Source: Auanema rhodensis
Taxonomy: Eukaryota; Nematoda; Chromadorea; Rhabditida; Rhabditidae
Reading direction: 5' to 3'
NCBI GenBank assembly: GCA_964057225.1
Contig: OZ059900.1
Location: 9,930,501 to 9,994,500 of the forward strand
DNA length: 64,000 bases
The notes beneath the pieces are model-generated. The model worked only from the letters and a program-made list of their open reading frames with translations, did no database searches and was not told where the DNA came from. Below, piece by piece: positions 51,070-61,230 of the stretch (within the stretch, counting starts at the first letter, position 1; the number at the start of each line of letters is the position of its first letter). Both the position numbers and the translations under genes were made by a program.

Positions 51070-51278
51070 GAATCAAAAGGTTAGTTTTGCGCTTATATTG
51101 TCCCGTGTACAGCATGCTGAGAGAAATATGCAGCTTTGACAAAGATATTCGATGTCGATGTCGCTTCGGTGAAGGTATTTTGTTGTCGGTATTCTGCAGA
51201 GGATAGCTAGCACAGGTAATCAGTGTTAGAATGCTTTATTAGAAAAGTTAACAATTTCAACAAAATATAGATCGTCTA
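51070..51278. repeat. Conserved 205-bp flank of the 5S unit (copy 2)
   Basis: Matches 46113-46317 with only a few substitutions (for example CAGAAG becomes CAAAAG, GATGTTGATG becomes GATGTCGATG), then diverges after GTCTATAGTT. The matching edges show the 5S gene was duplicated as a unit of about 330 bp with its 5' flank. Confidence 0.55.
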
Positions 51279-51283
51279 TAGTT

Positions 51284-52220
51284 CTTTGAAGTTCGTTTGA
51301 GGCATATTGTTTCTTTGATCTGAAAGATAACAATGTAGGAAGTGGTGTCGAAAGTACAATTTGAAATAGACAACAATAAAAGAAAACGATAAAAAAGAAA
51401 ATTTGAAATGGAATAAAACATAAGAAAATAATCGTTAACCACGACATCGTTTTCCCTTACTTGCCATGTTCGTATGGTCCAGGAAGAAGTTTAGTTTTTC
51501 ACATAGGATTGCGAATTTCATTGACTCCCGGAAAACGTGTTAGATATTGTCGCGGTTAGCGATTTATTTTCAATGCTTTTCTTCAGTTTCGAATTCATTT
51601 TAAACCTTCTCTGTTCGTCTTCGTTTTTTCTTTATTTTGTCCACTTTAAGTTGTATTATTGCAACGCCTTCCGATGTGCTGTCTTATTTGAATCGGTGAA
51701 ACAACATATCTCAGCGCACCCTCTAAAAACTTAAAAAAACTTTTTTTTTGATCTAATTGTTAACTTGTTTTAATAAAAGCCTTCTACACCCGACCAGCTG
51801 TACTATTGAACCTCAGCCGAAAATTATCAACTCAATCGACAATGTCGTCGCCAAAGCCATACATATGTCCATACATGTCTCAAAGAAGGGCAACTGTTGA
51901 TATCAGCTGCCATGAAAAAAATGATACAGATAGTTTTTAAGAAACTTTGAGAAGATTATAGATAGACTTTTTATAAACTTTGAAACACTTTGTATAAATT
52001 AAGTAGGAGTCGTATGGTTATATAAACTTGAGCCGTGAAGACTCAATCACTTTATCATCTAGTAATCTTTCTATATCTTCATATTTCATCTTAGTTTTAT
52101 AGTTATAATCAAGCAGTTAATTAACCTTTATATCTTTCATACTCTTTTATCTCTTTTTCTCGTAATACCACACTCTATATTTCATTTATACAAAATCTAT
52201 ACTCTTTTCTTTCTTAGTTA
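51284..52220. other. Non-coding; possible retroelement 5' (LTR-like) sequence
   Basis: Includes TATATAAACTTGAGCCGTGA around 52018-52040, a promoter-like TATA segment about 350 bp before the Gag-like frame. No second copy of this sequence (a 3' LTR) was found in the window, so LTR status is unproven. Confidence 0.25.
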
Positions 52221-52229
52221 ATTCGGACG

Positions 52230-53140
52230 CTTCCCAACTTGAAACCATCATTGCGAAAAATCACAATCGAAGAGAAACGATTCAAATGAGATCAGGCAAG
52301 AAGCAACTTTCTGTACTTATCATGCGAATACAACCAGAACGAGCTCTGTTGGTTATGGATAAATTAAAGCCATTATCAACGGAATCGGTACACTCTGTTT
52401 TCCTTGGACTGTAAGCGTAACGGTGATAAACTTCGAATCGTCTTCACCACAGGGTTAAAACAAGATATCAGAATTCAAGTCAACTGTCGAGAACCGAAAT
52501 GTTATGAGAAAGCCCACCTAATAGCTTTACAAGAAGAATCGTTTATACTGAACACCTCAACTGCGATTGTCAAAAATATGGAAAGATCGTTCAACAACCT
52601 TAACATTCGAAATTCGAAAAACATAAATCAATACTATGGAGATAAGACTAAAGATTTTAAAGGAGCCCAGTCGACAAACAATGGAAAAACGCATGATCAG
52701 TACCTGAACAGATTCAACAATCAATACCGGCTCCAACAACACCAAAACAGGAATCATAACTCACGCTTCTCCCACTATAACAGGCCAAGGCAAAATTATT
52801 ACAAAACAGAACGAAACCAAAGGCAAGTAAGTTCATATAATCAGAGTTGCGAACGAAACTATAGCGGACAATACGATTGGTGACGATCATACAATCGCGA
52901 ACAACATCCCCCTCATATGGAAATAAGGGTATCACTCCACAAAAAATATTAACATTATTCTGACTCTTCTTCATCACTATAATCGCGGTCTTTATAAATA
53001 CATGCAAGGCAGAAATAACGTACCAGCTATGTACAGTAAACAGAGGTAGAATATACATTGAACCTCCATCTCCAACAGCTCGCAAATCCATCTCACCAAC
53101 CAACAGTCACATTCAGTGGTCTATAGCAGAATAAATTTGT
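52230..53140 (+). pseudogene. Remnant of an LTR retroelement: Gag-like frame plus an envelope-like fragment
   Basis: 52404-52883 is a 159-codon frame with FTTGLKQDIRIQVNCREPKC followed by an Ala/Glu motif, the pattern of a Ty3/gypsy or BEL-type Gag C-terminal domain, then an Asn/Gln/Arg-rich nucleocapsid-like tail without a clear CCHC knuckle. The preceding 52230-52410 is open in another frame (AKNHNRRETIQMRSGKKQ), so Gag is frame-broken near 52410. No protease, reverse transcriptase or integrase is present. About 52955-53135 reads, after a stop, a hydrophobic start and then EITYQLCTVNRGRIYIEPP, reminiscent of glycoprotein N termini of nematode BEL elements. It is an internally deleted, inactive copy. 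Confidence 0.5.
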
Positions 53141-53181
53141 CAAAAACACGAAATGTCAACCTTTTTTATCACCAATCTTCA

Positions 53182-53236
53182 CTCCCGCCTCGGAACCCCC
53201 CTAACATTACATGTGTCACTTTTCAGCTACCGTATG
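53182..53236 (-). promoter_or_regulatory. Orphan copy of the two-part element
   Basis: CTCCCGCC at 53182 and GCTACCGTATGC at 53226 on +. It sits 3' of the pseudogene at 53321, in the same relative place as paralogue C's element lies 3' of paralogue D. No cluster gene follows it; the retroelement remnant is there instead. Confidence 0.4.
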
Positions 53237-53254
53237 CATAAAAAACAAAAAAAG

Positions 53255-53575
53255 AACATGGTGTGAAACAAGATTAGAGGATTAAAATTGATGAAACAAT
53301 AGAAATCAAATGAATCTGGCTTAGTATATGAATTGAGAACCATCGAAACTTTTTCTTTTTCTTTTAATTACTGTAATTTTCGAATCTTTGTGATAACGGT
53401 GTTGCCCTTTTACAGTCAAACTTATTATTTTACTACTTTTTGATCTAGTTCTAGATGAAGGAGAATCAATGCAAAACCGGTGGTTTTTTTTTCTTGGATT
53501 GGGTTCGAGAAGCAGGAGAATATTTAAGAGAAATAAAACGTTGTAAAATGTTGTACTTTGTCCGGATTTTAGCAT
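53255..53575 (-). pseudogene. 3'-end fragment of a C/D-type paralogue (E)
   Basis: The minus strand reads DSPSSRTRSKSSKIISLTVK, then a diverged insert, then KDSKITVIKRKRKSFDGSQ and the end FIY-stop. This matches the C terminus and 3' flank of paralogue D. Upstream of it only EPNPRKKN-like diverged sequence remains, without the core exons, splice sites or start. It marks a third duplication unit whose gene was mostly deleted. Confidence 0.65.
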
Positions 53576-54202
53576 TACTCATGATTTTTTGTCCCCGTTG
53601 TTAAGAAATGTCATCGTTATCACTATTTTAAACCGTTGATCGAGACAGATATATTATTATCTTAACTTCAAATCAAAATATAGGTTTATTTCCATCCGTT
53701 TGGCTGCAAAATGATAAGTTTTCAGAAAAGAAAAATCAATTTCTTCATCTTAGAAAAGAATCTCACTTTTGCTCATCATAGCAATTTTATTATCTTTTGA
53801 TGAAAAAAATTGTTTTCATATAATATTAAGAGAAAGGATATCAATTTTTAGTTTTTTTCGGTATTTATGAGAGCTCACTCTCTGATTTTGATAAATTTGA
53901 AAATTTCATAAAATATTTATTCATAAAAACTGAAAGTGGTTACAAATATTGGGTTTGAACCTTAGAAATCACCAGAAAATTGGAAAACGATAGAAAGAAA
54001 CATAGAGAAATTTTATAAACTTTTCAAATCTACGTATACTTGATAGTTTTATAAAATCTGTTAAGCATTAAACGTTTACTTCTTCTGAAAAAAGAATTGA
54101 TACTTGAGAACTCAAGTTGAAAAAATCGAGAAGGAAGGAGATAACATGATGATCTCAGAATCTGAAGAAAGCTAATTCAGTGATTCTAGTTCACTGATTC
54201 AC
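53576..54202. other. Intergenic, AT-rich
   Basis: No exon or motif recognised. Confidence 0.5.
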
Positions 54203-54636
54203 TTAAAGAAAAGCATCATCATTTTCAACAACGGGCTCTTCTTGTGGAGCACCATCATTGTTCTGAAAATCTTCCCAAAGATCATCTTGAAAACGGTTTC
54301 TGAATTCGTGCTCAGCATCAGGCCAGTTTTCATTTTCCTGATTGTTTTCATGTTGATGCATAATCTCATCATCTACAAAGTAATAGTACTCACAAACGCA
54401 GAATAATTCAAGCTATACTCACCGTCATAAGTGCTGTCTCTTCTTAGCTCAATGAATGGACCTGTAGGAGGATCGCCTCGACGAATTTGGCGAGCACGAA
54501 GTTCTTCGTCACCATCAAGAGCTTGAAGTTCGATGATTGGAGAACCAGTAAAGTTGCCGGAAAGTGAGGAAGATCAAAAAATTTTGGATTAGAATAACTT
54601 ACGGATCTGATATGGAGGGTTGGGAGATCTATTCAT
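54203..54636 (-). CDS. Small acidic protein, 3 exons (112 aa), non-AG acceptor before exon 2
   Basis: Exons 54603-54636, 54423-54557 and 54203-54372, total 339 nt, in frame throughout. Start MNRSPNPPYQI. The middle reads NFTGSPIIELQALDGDEELR and GDPPTGPFIELRRDS; the acidic, Gln/Asn-rich C-terminal third has DAEHEFRNRFQDDLWEDF and ends VVENDDAFL. Not recognised, and not obviously related to its neighbours. Intron 1 starts GTAAGT but the in-frame 3' border is TTTCCG instead of an AG; no AG lies between, so either the site is non-canonical, mutated, or a sequencing error. The 54423/54372 intron is standard (GTGAGT...TGTAG). No two-part upstream element seen nearby. Confidence 0.5.
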
Positions 54637-55862
54637 GGCGAAACGATTTAAGGTTCAGCCAAACGCTCCTTAAAATGGAATTCTGTGAGGTATTATTAAC
54701 AAGAGAAGAATGATTGTGCTTGACAGTCATATTAACAAGGAAGGCATATCAATTGAGGCACGACTGACTTAAAAAAATTAAAGCATGAAAAAACTAAGAA
54801 GAGGATGAAAATGAAATAAATTCCATAAATTTTAGATTTATATAGATTTGGAAGGTTCCGCCTTCATCGGCACCCACGCAGAGACCTATTGTAGTAATAT
54901 AAACAGCAATAGTTATCTGGACATTATATCAAGAAAATGTTTTTCATCATTCCGTTTGCAAGATTTTTAAAAGTTTTCTTGATAAACTATTTTGGAAATA
55001 ACATTTTCTTCATCTTGAAAGTAAACCTCCTAAGTTTTGTGTATGAAATTGGCCTTAGCTTTCGAATCGCGGCAACAACGAAGAAAAATCGTTCTGTTAC
55101 TGCTATATGATATGTGCTAAAAGTGTTTGAGAACCAGGTTTTGATTTGAATTCGAGTTCTAAACAGTTAGTTTAAATTGGAATATGAAGCTTTGTAATTT
55201 ACGAGAAATCACTTTCTAATTTTTGTTGTTTTATAAAACTGAAATTAGTTAGAAAGAAGGAGTTAACACGGTGGTTTCATTAATTTCTATTGATCAGCCA
55301 AAACTTTCAACTCGAAAACAGAAACATGCATATCTTTAATTCCTTCCCCTTCATCCAAAAAAAAGGGCCCTGGAATAAAGAAGAATGAAGATAAGCAGTT
55401 CAATTTCTTAGAAATTGTCTAATATAGGCTAAAATAATGAACTAGAGAAAAATCTTGTCTCAAATATTCAAATTAACACTATTAATAATTTAAAAAGTAA
55501 CTGAAAATTTCATTCAAGCCCACATGAAGGAAAAAACAAAAAAAACAGTAGAAATGATAAACATAAAAGAACAAAACTTCGTAGGGTAAAATAACTTCAA
55601 TATATTATAAAATCAAGAGCAAAGTGAGAAAAAATGAAAAATTCAGAAAACAATGACAAACTATCAATAATTGGTCTCAAATTCTAGTTATTGTGAAGAA
55701 GATTGAAACTATTGTAAGCGTAATGCATCAAAAAATAATAAGAAAATGAACTTCAAATCAATAATCGATAACTTCAACATCTATTCAATAAGCGATAACT
55801 TCAAAATCTAATCAATAATCGATAACTTCAATATCTAAGGTTCTTAACATTATATTCAAAAT
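54637..55862. other. Intergenic, AT-rich
   Basis: No coding exon found. Short repeats of ATCAATAATCGATAACTTCAA occur three to four times at about 55758-55835, just past the stop of the next gene. Confidence 0.5.
55758..55838. repeat. Short tandem repeat around AATAATCGATAACTTCAA
   Basis: Three imperfect copies with spacing of about 30-35 bp (AATCAATAATCGATAACTTC, TTCAATAAGCGATAACTTC, AATCAATAATCGATAACTTC), in the 3' flank of paralogue G. Confidence 0.7.
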
Positions 55863-57253
55863 TTATCGTTTCTTGGAGTTCTTGTTCTTTTTCTAAATTG
55901 AAACTCATGATAATTTTTGAAGAGAAACTCGAAAGAAGACTTACTTCTTCTTTCTTCTTCGGCTTCTTCTGTTCAACAACAACTGGGCGTTCAGCTAAAG
56001 CGATCCTATCGCTTTCAAGCTGCAATGTTCAATTGTACAAAAAAAAGGGAATATACTTACCAGCCGTGCGACTTCTTCTAAAATATCGTCATCATATGGT
56101 CTATCTTTTGTGCTAAGATAAGGACGTTTCAGCATCTGAATCTCACGAGGTTGAGGAAGATTTCTGCCAGCCATCTGAACATAGTCATCAGTGGCCTATA
56201 GATCAACATAAAAGTACCATATTTCTAATTTGATAAAACGTTGATTCCCTGACATCCTTCAACTGTAACTGAGTTTTCGTTGGATCCATATACTGAATTT
56301 ACTCTTTGATAATAATCGAGAAAACTATACTCACAATGTTTTGATCCATAAAGTTGGTTTCTGTCATTTTATTTTCAATGTTTAACTGAAAAATAAAGAT
56401 ATATTAGAAATATAAAAATTAACTTTACCACGTGCTCAATCAAATCAATAACTTCATCGTTAGAAACATAGCTAGAAGGAAAGTCACAAAATTTCTGAAA
56501 AATTTAGAACCATTTTGATTTCACACAAAAATACAATAAATACCTTTTCGTTGCAGCGTCTGAATATGTTTCCATTATGTGTATTGCAAGAAAGATAGTT
56601 CGAATTTTGTTCTTGAATGAGCTCAGTAACCATTCTACCGACATCTTCCTTATTTTCCCAAGGTAAAGTCATAAGATCAAAAACAACATCCATTGCATCC
56701 AGCATATCTCCTGCCACTGCATCCATCGCAAGAATTTTATCTTCTTTAGTCAGACGTCTCAGAGGATCAATATCCTCAGAATGGTCACAAACAGCCATAT
56801 GATTATACTCTTTGAAGTAGAATAGCAGATCTTGTTTCATCCAGAAATGATTAATGCATTGCTCTTCGAACATATAGAAGATGTCAGTTTGCTGCGCATC
56901 ACGTTTGCATAACTGCTCCTCTATTTTTAAATGTTCTTTCTCAATAAACGTAGGTGGTCTAGAGCTTGGCGCATTCATTCTTAAAGCCAATCGACGGAAG
57001 CGTTCAGCAATGGTGTCAGCGTTGATTAGTTTTTCAGTCTGAAAAATAAGAAGTATTTACGAGTTTGAGTAACTAGAAATACCGAATCAGGCTCAGGTAA
57101 CTGTTCGATTACTCTTTTACTCTCAGTTAAACGTCCGACGGATGGCACTGGTGTTGAAACCGGTTCACCTACTGATGTATTGAATACATCATTTGCTGAC
57201 AGAAGAATGTGTTCCAATCTTGAGAGATCATTTTCATTGCGAACAGCGTCCAT
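55863..57253 (-). CDS. Cluster paralogue G (7 exons, 340 aa)
   Basis: Exons: 57083-57253, 56544-57038, 56429-56494, 56335-56385, 56061-56195, 55945-56019, 55863-55892; all phase 0. No named family. N terminus MDAVRNENDLSRLEHILLSA. Core: DDAMDVVFDLM-type helix (AGDMLDAMDVVFDLMTLPW), then GNIFRRCNEK|KFCDFPSSYV and an amphipathic VIDLIEHV. The next exons (MLKRPYLSTKDRPYDDDILE, LESDRIALAERPVV) align with paralogue H. The tail KKPKKKEEKKNKNSKKR is a strong basic, nuclear-localisation type signal. The intron after RCNEK is in the same place as in paralogue H (RCNKK) and C/D (LYRM). Function unknown; the start codon is preceded by TACTTTTAAAG, a plausible trans-splice acceptor. Upstream elements at 57642 and 57793-57848. 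Confidence 0.75.
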
Positions 57254-57885
57254 CTTTAAAAGTATTCCATAATAAAAGGATAATTGATATATAACATACA
57301 ATGAAGTTGAAGTGCAGGAAGATTGGATAAGTTTAGAAATACTATTACCTGTAAAGTCTTGGATATTAATACTTCAAAAAAAATAACGGTAACGAACAAT
57401 AAAAATACGAATAATCTAAAACATTAAAAAATATTACATTACTTAATAAATTATATAATTTTGATTAAAAACAATTGTTACTATTCAATTATGTCTACTC
57501 GGCAACAAATAAATCGAATAAATATGATCTCTTTATACAAAGATTGCCCTCTTCTATAACTTTTATTACCCTACTCTTATCGTAAAAAAAAGAAATATGC
57601 ATGATATTTCATAATTTAACGCTTATAGGTCAGAATTATAATATACCGTATCCTGGTGTTATGAAATTTAAATTACTAAATATAATAATTATTAGTCTTC
57701 CTTAGTTATATTACCAATATAATCTTTTTTGTTACAGTTCCCGAGTAGCGTATCATTCCCGAATTTCAAAGAAAAAGATCAAACAATAAATATTCCCGAA
57801 ATATACCACACATTAGATTATTTGGCATATTTCCCAGTTACCGTAACCGTTTGGAAATTTCTAGAAAAAATTCAAATTCAAAATT
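57254..57885. promoter_or_regulatory. Upstream region of paralogue G with two-part elements
   Basis: ATACCGTATCC at 57642-57652 with a degenerate partner near 57545, and TTCCCGA at 57793 with GTTACCGTAACC at 57837-57848. Otherwise AT-rich without exons. Confidence 0.45.
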
Positions 57886-58500
57886 TTCCCGCTTATCAAC
57901 GGAGCGCACATTTGTACAGTGATATATTTCCTAATTGCCTTGTCTTAATTCCCCCAAGAAGCATTCTGTATAAAAATGACCCTCGCATGCTAAATATCAA
58001 CAGAATAAATAAAAATTATACATATTATTCTCTAATAACATGATGTAAAATTGCTTACAGACGCGGTGCTTATTTTCAGTTTTTTAGGAGAAGTCTCTGG
58101 AAAATAATTTAAATATTTATTTCCCGCTTATCAATGGAGCGCACATTTGTACGGTGATATATTTCCTAATTGCCTTGTCTTAATTCCCCAAGAAGCATTC
58201 TGTATAATAAATGACCCTTGCATGCTAAATATCAACAGAATAAATAAAAATTATACATATTATTCTCTAATAACATGATGTAAAATTGCTTAAAGGCGCG
58301 GTGCTTAATTTCAGTATTTTAGGAGAAGTCTCTGGAAAATAATTTAAATGATTTATTTCCCGCTTATCAATAGAGCGCCTAATTTGATATAGGGCACTAT
58401 ATCTAATTACCGTTTCTTTCCAGAAAAATCTAGAAAAACAGTTTAAATGATTATATTTACCGCTTGGCAATAGAGCGCATAATTCGTTATACTACTTTAT
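57886..58500. repeat. Tandem array of about 235-bp units, each with a TTCCCGC element
   Basis: TTCCCGCTTATCAA followed by GGAGCGC or AGAGCGC occurs at 57886, 58121 and 58357, with a shorter fourth copy at about 58457 (TTTACCGCTTGGCAA). Units 1 and 2 match along about 235 bp (including GCATGCTAAATATCAACAGA); unit 3 is about 100 bp and carries TTACCGTTTC at 58407. The array is made of the same element found singly upstream of the cluster genes. Confidence 0.75.
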
Positions 58501-59440
58501 TGTTATAAGATTTTTCTACCTGTTGCACAAATCAAATATCAAAGTTCCAAGCAGTTTAACATTGAACATCGAACTTTTTAGATTTCGAATAAAAACATTT
58601 GCAATAGTTCAAATAGTCTAAAGAGCCTTCGAAGTCAGTACTAATCTGGCCTATCGCTGCGATAATCTATTATATAACTCTCTGACATTACAAACAGTAT
58701 AATAAGAACAGCATGTTGTGCGTTTTTGAGATTAGACTAGCATATCAGCTAAGATGTTAAGCAGTGCATGAAGTTGAAAAACTTTATAATAATATAATTT
58801 GAGGCAAATCTGAAAAGGTATGGCACATATGAGAACATAAAAGTATTACCAGTTTATCGGTTTAATCAACTACAGTAACAACCAGTTATTTATAATCAGC
58901 CAAGTGGTAGAGTGTTCCGGCTCTCTAGCTGGCAACGTCTGGCCTCTATATCTGTTTACTGTATTCCGCAAAATGTGGATATAATTGAATACTCAACAAG
59001 TTATTTATTACCTAAAACATCACATAATTGTAATTTGTTTCATTTTTCCATTTTAGCATAACCACACGATGTAATAAATTCTGAATTGACCTAACAAAAA
59101 AAATTGGATTATGTTTTGACTTGAGATTAAAGAGCACAATTGAATATTATACCTTTGTTTATTAAACACATGGTTAATCAAAAAATGGATAATCAAGGGT
59201 ATACAATAAACAGTTTCAAGAAAGTCTTTAAAAGAGAAAATGACCATCAAACTGAGAAATGGCATGAATAACAACGTTTAACAATACATGAATAACATGC
59301 GGTTGCTTATTAAACCCTTTGAAAGGGAAAATCTATAACAAAACTGAAAAATGAAAAAGAATAACAATGATTGTATTCAACTTTGGATAATGAATTAAGA
59401 AGTTTATTAACTTCCAAAAGATGTAAGAGATTTGCATCTG
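58501..59440. other. Intergenic
   Basis: No exon. A tRNA-like segment GCCAAGTGGTAGAGTG at about 58899 has a box-A look and a CCGGC/GCTGG stem after it, but no box B, so it is at most a relic. Confidence 0.4.
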
Positions 59441-60811
59441 TTACTTGCGGTTAGATTTATTTTTCTTAGTAGTAAGCACAGCACGCTTTTTGTTTTCGGG
59501 CTCAGTAGAACATGCAGGCGAATCTACGGCTACGCTTTGCGTCATATCGTCAGACTGTACTTTCACCTTCTTGCTTGACGAAGCTTTATCAGAATTGGCA
59601 GCAGCCTCCTGTACCTTTTCAGTTTGCTGCTCTCTTTGTATGGTTTGAGATTTCTGCTTTTTAGCAACCTCTTGAGATTCTACAGTGGGAATTTCACCCG
59701 TAATATCAATAATTTCAACAGTTTGCCTAACAGAATCATTGTCGATATCCTAAATAAAAACTACATAAGATTAATAAAATAATTTAACTCACAGATATAG
59801 TTCCATCGAGTAAAAGTTTGTTACGAACCGCTTGAACTCTGTCCCTTTCAAACTAAATGCTCTGAGATACATTTTTTCATTAAAGAAATATACTTACGAA
59901 ATCTTCAAGAAGGTTTAGATTTTCAAAACTAAGCTTAATATCTCTGAAATGCATATAAGGATTCTCAATGTAATCAACTTGATCAATAGGAAATTCAATT
60001 CTTTCTTGCATCTGAAAATACAGTTATAAACAAATTTGTGTACAACATAAATTACCATCTGCCTGACACGATAAAACGTTTCGTTACTAACATCTTTAAT
60101 CTCGAGAAGCCTCCTTTCTTTCAATTTCTTCTAAATTAAATGTTTAATACTATACTATTTGCGTTAAACTCACATCTATTTCTTCCATAGTCTGCATAGT
60201 GCTCGGGAGAACATTTTTACCAAAAAACAGCTGAAATCGAACAATTATTGATGAAATTCAGCTTTAACTTACATAATGCTGTATGAAGTCAGTTATTTTC
60301 TCCATTGGTACTAAACAGTCAGGATCATAAGGAAATCTCTATAAATGATTCAATTAATAAACGTATATATTCTAAAACTTACTTTCTTATTACAGCGATT
60401 AAATATGAATTCATGTCTTTTATTGCGTAAAAGTATGTTCCTACAGTGATCTCGGTTAATTTCTACGACAGCTCTGGTTAAAGGGGGATTCACATCTCTA
60501 TATCTACGAGAGCATTCATCATTCCACATATTCATGGAATCTAATAGTAAATCATAATCATCCAGTGTACGTTCACATAAAACGTCCATTTCGATGACTT
60601 TCTCAAGGGTTGGCCAACACCTCGGTGGATTAATTTTCTTTATGAAATTACACTTGTCTAAGTGACACAGTGATCGGAGATAGCATGCGTAATATTCTTT
60701 GGTCCAATACCGTTCAAGCTCAAGGCCCTCAATTTTCTGACGAACAATCCGGTATTCGCGTGCTCGTTTTTTTTGTTGCCGTTTCATATCCACAGCTTCT
60801 TCTTCGACCGG
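59441..60811 (-). CDS. Cluster paralogue H (7 clear exons, about 369 aa; 5' end unclear)
   Basis: Exons: 60383-60811, 60273-60338, 60174-60230, 60056-60130, 59898-60011, 59793-59852, 59441-59749; all phase 0. No named family. First ATG in the large exon is at about 60788 (MKRQQKKRAREYR). Core: SLCHLDKC...PPRCW, then CERTLDDYDLLLDSM, and HEFIFNRCNKK|RFPYDPDCLV with MEKITDFIQHY. Exons 5 and 6 (NPYMHFRDIKLSFENL, FERDRVQAVRNKLL) match paralogue G. The Lys/Gln/Ser-rich tail contains AVDSPACSTEPENKKRAV and ends KKNKSNRK. The large exon begins after TTTACAG with PVEEEAVD, so an upstream exon is expected. A candidate exon ends 60879, but its frame lacks a start, and the only Met-Asp start (family style, near 60980) runs into TGA at the next codon. 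Either H starts at the internal Met or the 5' end is damaged. Confidence 0.65.
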
Positions 60812-61156
60812 CTGTAAAGATAGTATAAACCAAATTTAAATACTTTATAGAAATGTATAATGAAAAAAGGCTACTCACCCTCTGTAAACATAGTGAAGTA
60901 ATGTCATCTCTTGTTTAGAAGTAGAAGAATATTAAAAACAAAATAATAACAAATCAGTAAACAAAATAAAATGACTTACCAGTCCATACATCATGGTTAC
61001 AACTGGGAATTGAAAGATAAACTTCCTACAATCTGAAAAAAAGTAATTAATAACAAATTAAATAGAAAAACACAAAATAATATATCAAAATATTAAAGAC
61101 AGGTGACAGAGAAAACAGAACGGCAATGATTTTTAAAGGACGCGTGATTGTAATCT

Positions 61157-61208
61157 GTTCCCGCTTGGTTAGAACGCGCGCACGCCTTAACTAGTCACAG
61201 TAACCATG
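61157..61208 (-). promoter_or_regulatory. Two-part upstream element of paralogue H
   Basis: GTTCCCGCTTGG at 61157, a GC-rich AGAACGCGCGCACGCC, and CAGTAACCATG at 61198 (a diverged second half). About 350 bp upstream of the first clear exon. Confidence 0.4.
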
Positions 61209-61230
61209 ACGCACATGAAGTGTATGAAGA

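Noticed and set aside
50954-51206. Open frames overlapping the 5S gene and flank
   Set aside because: They are chance translations of an rRNA gene.
57729-58043. 104-codon + strand frame (MLQFPSSVSFPNFKEK...)
   Set aside because: It runs through two copies of the TTCCCGC element and into the tandem array; the array copy at 58121 does not conserve the frame.
58899-58960. tRNA-like segment (GCCAAGTGGTAGAGTG)
   Set aside because: No box B and no acceptor-stem pairing; not a functional tRNA.
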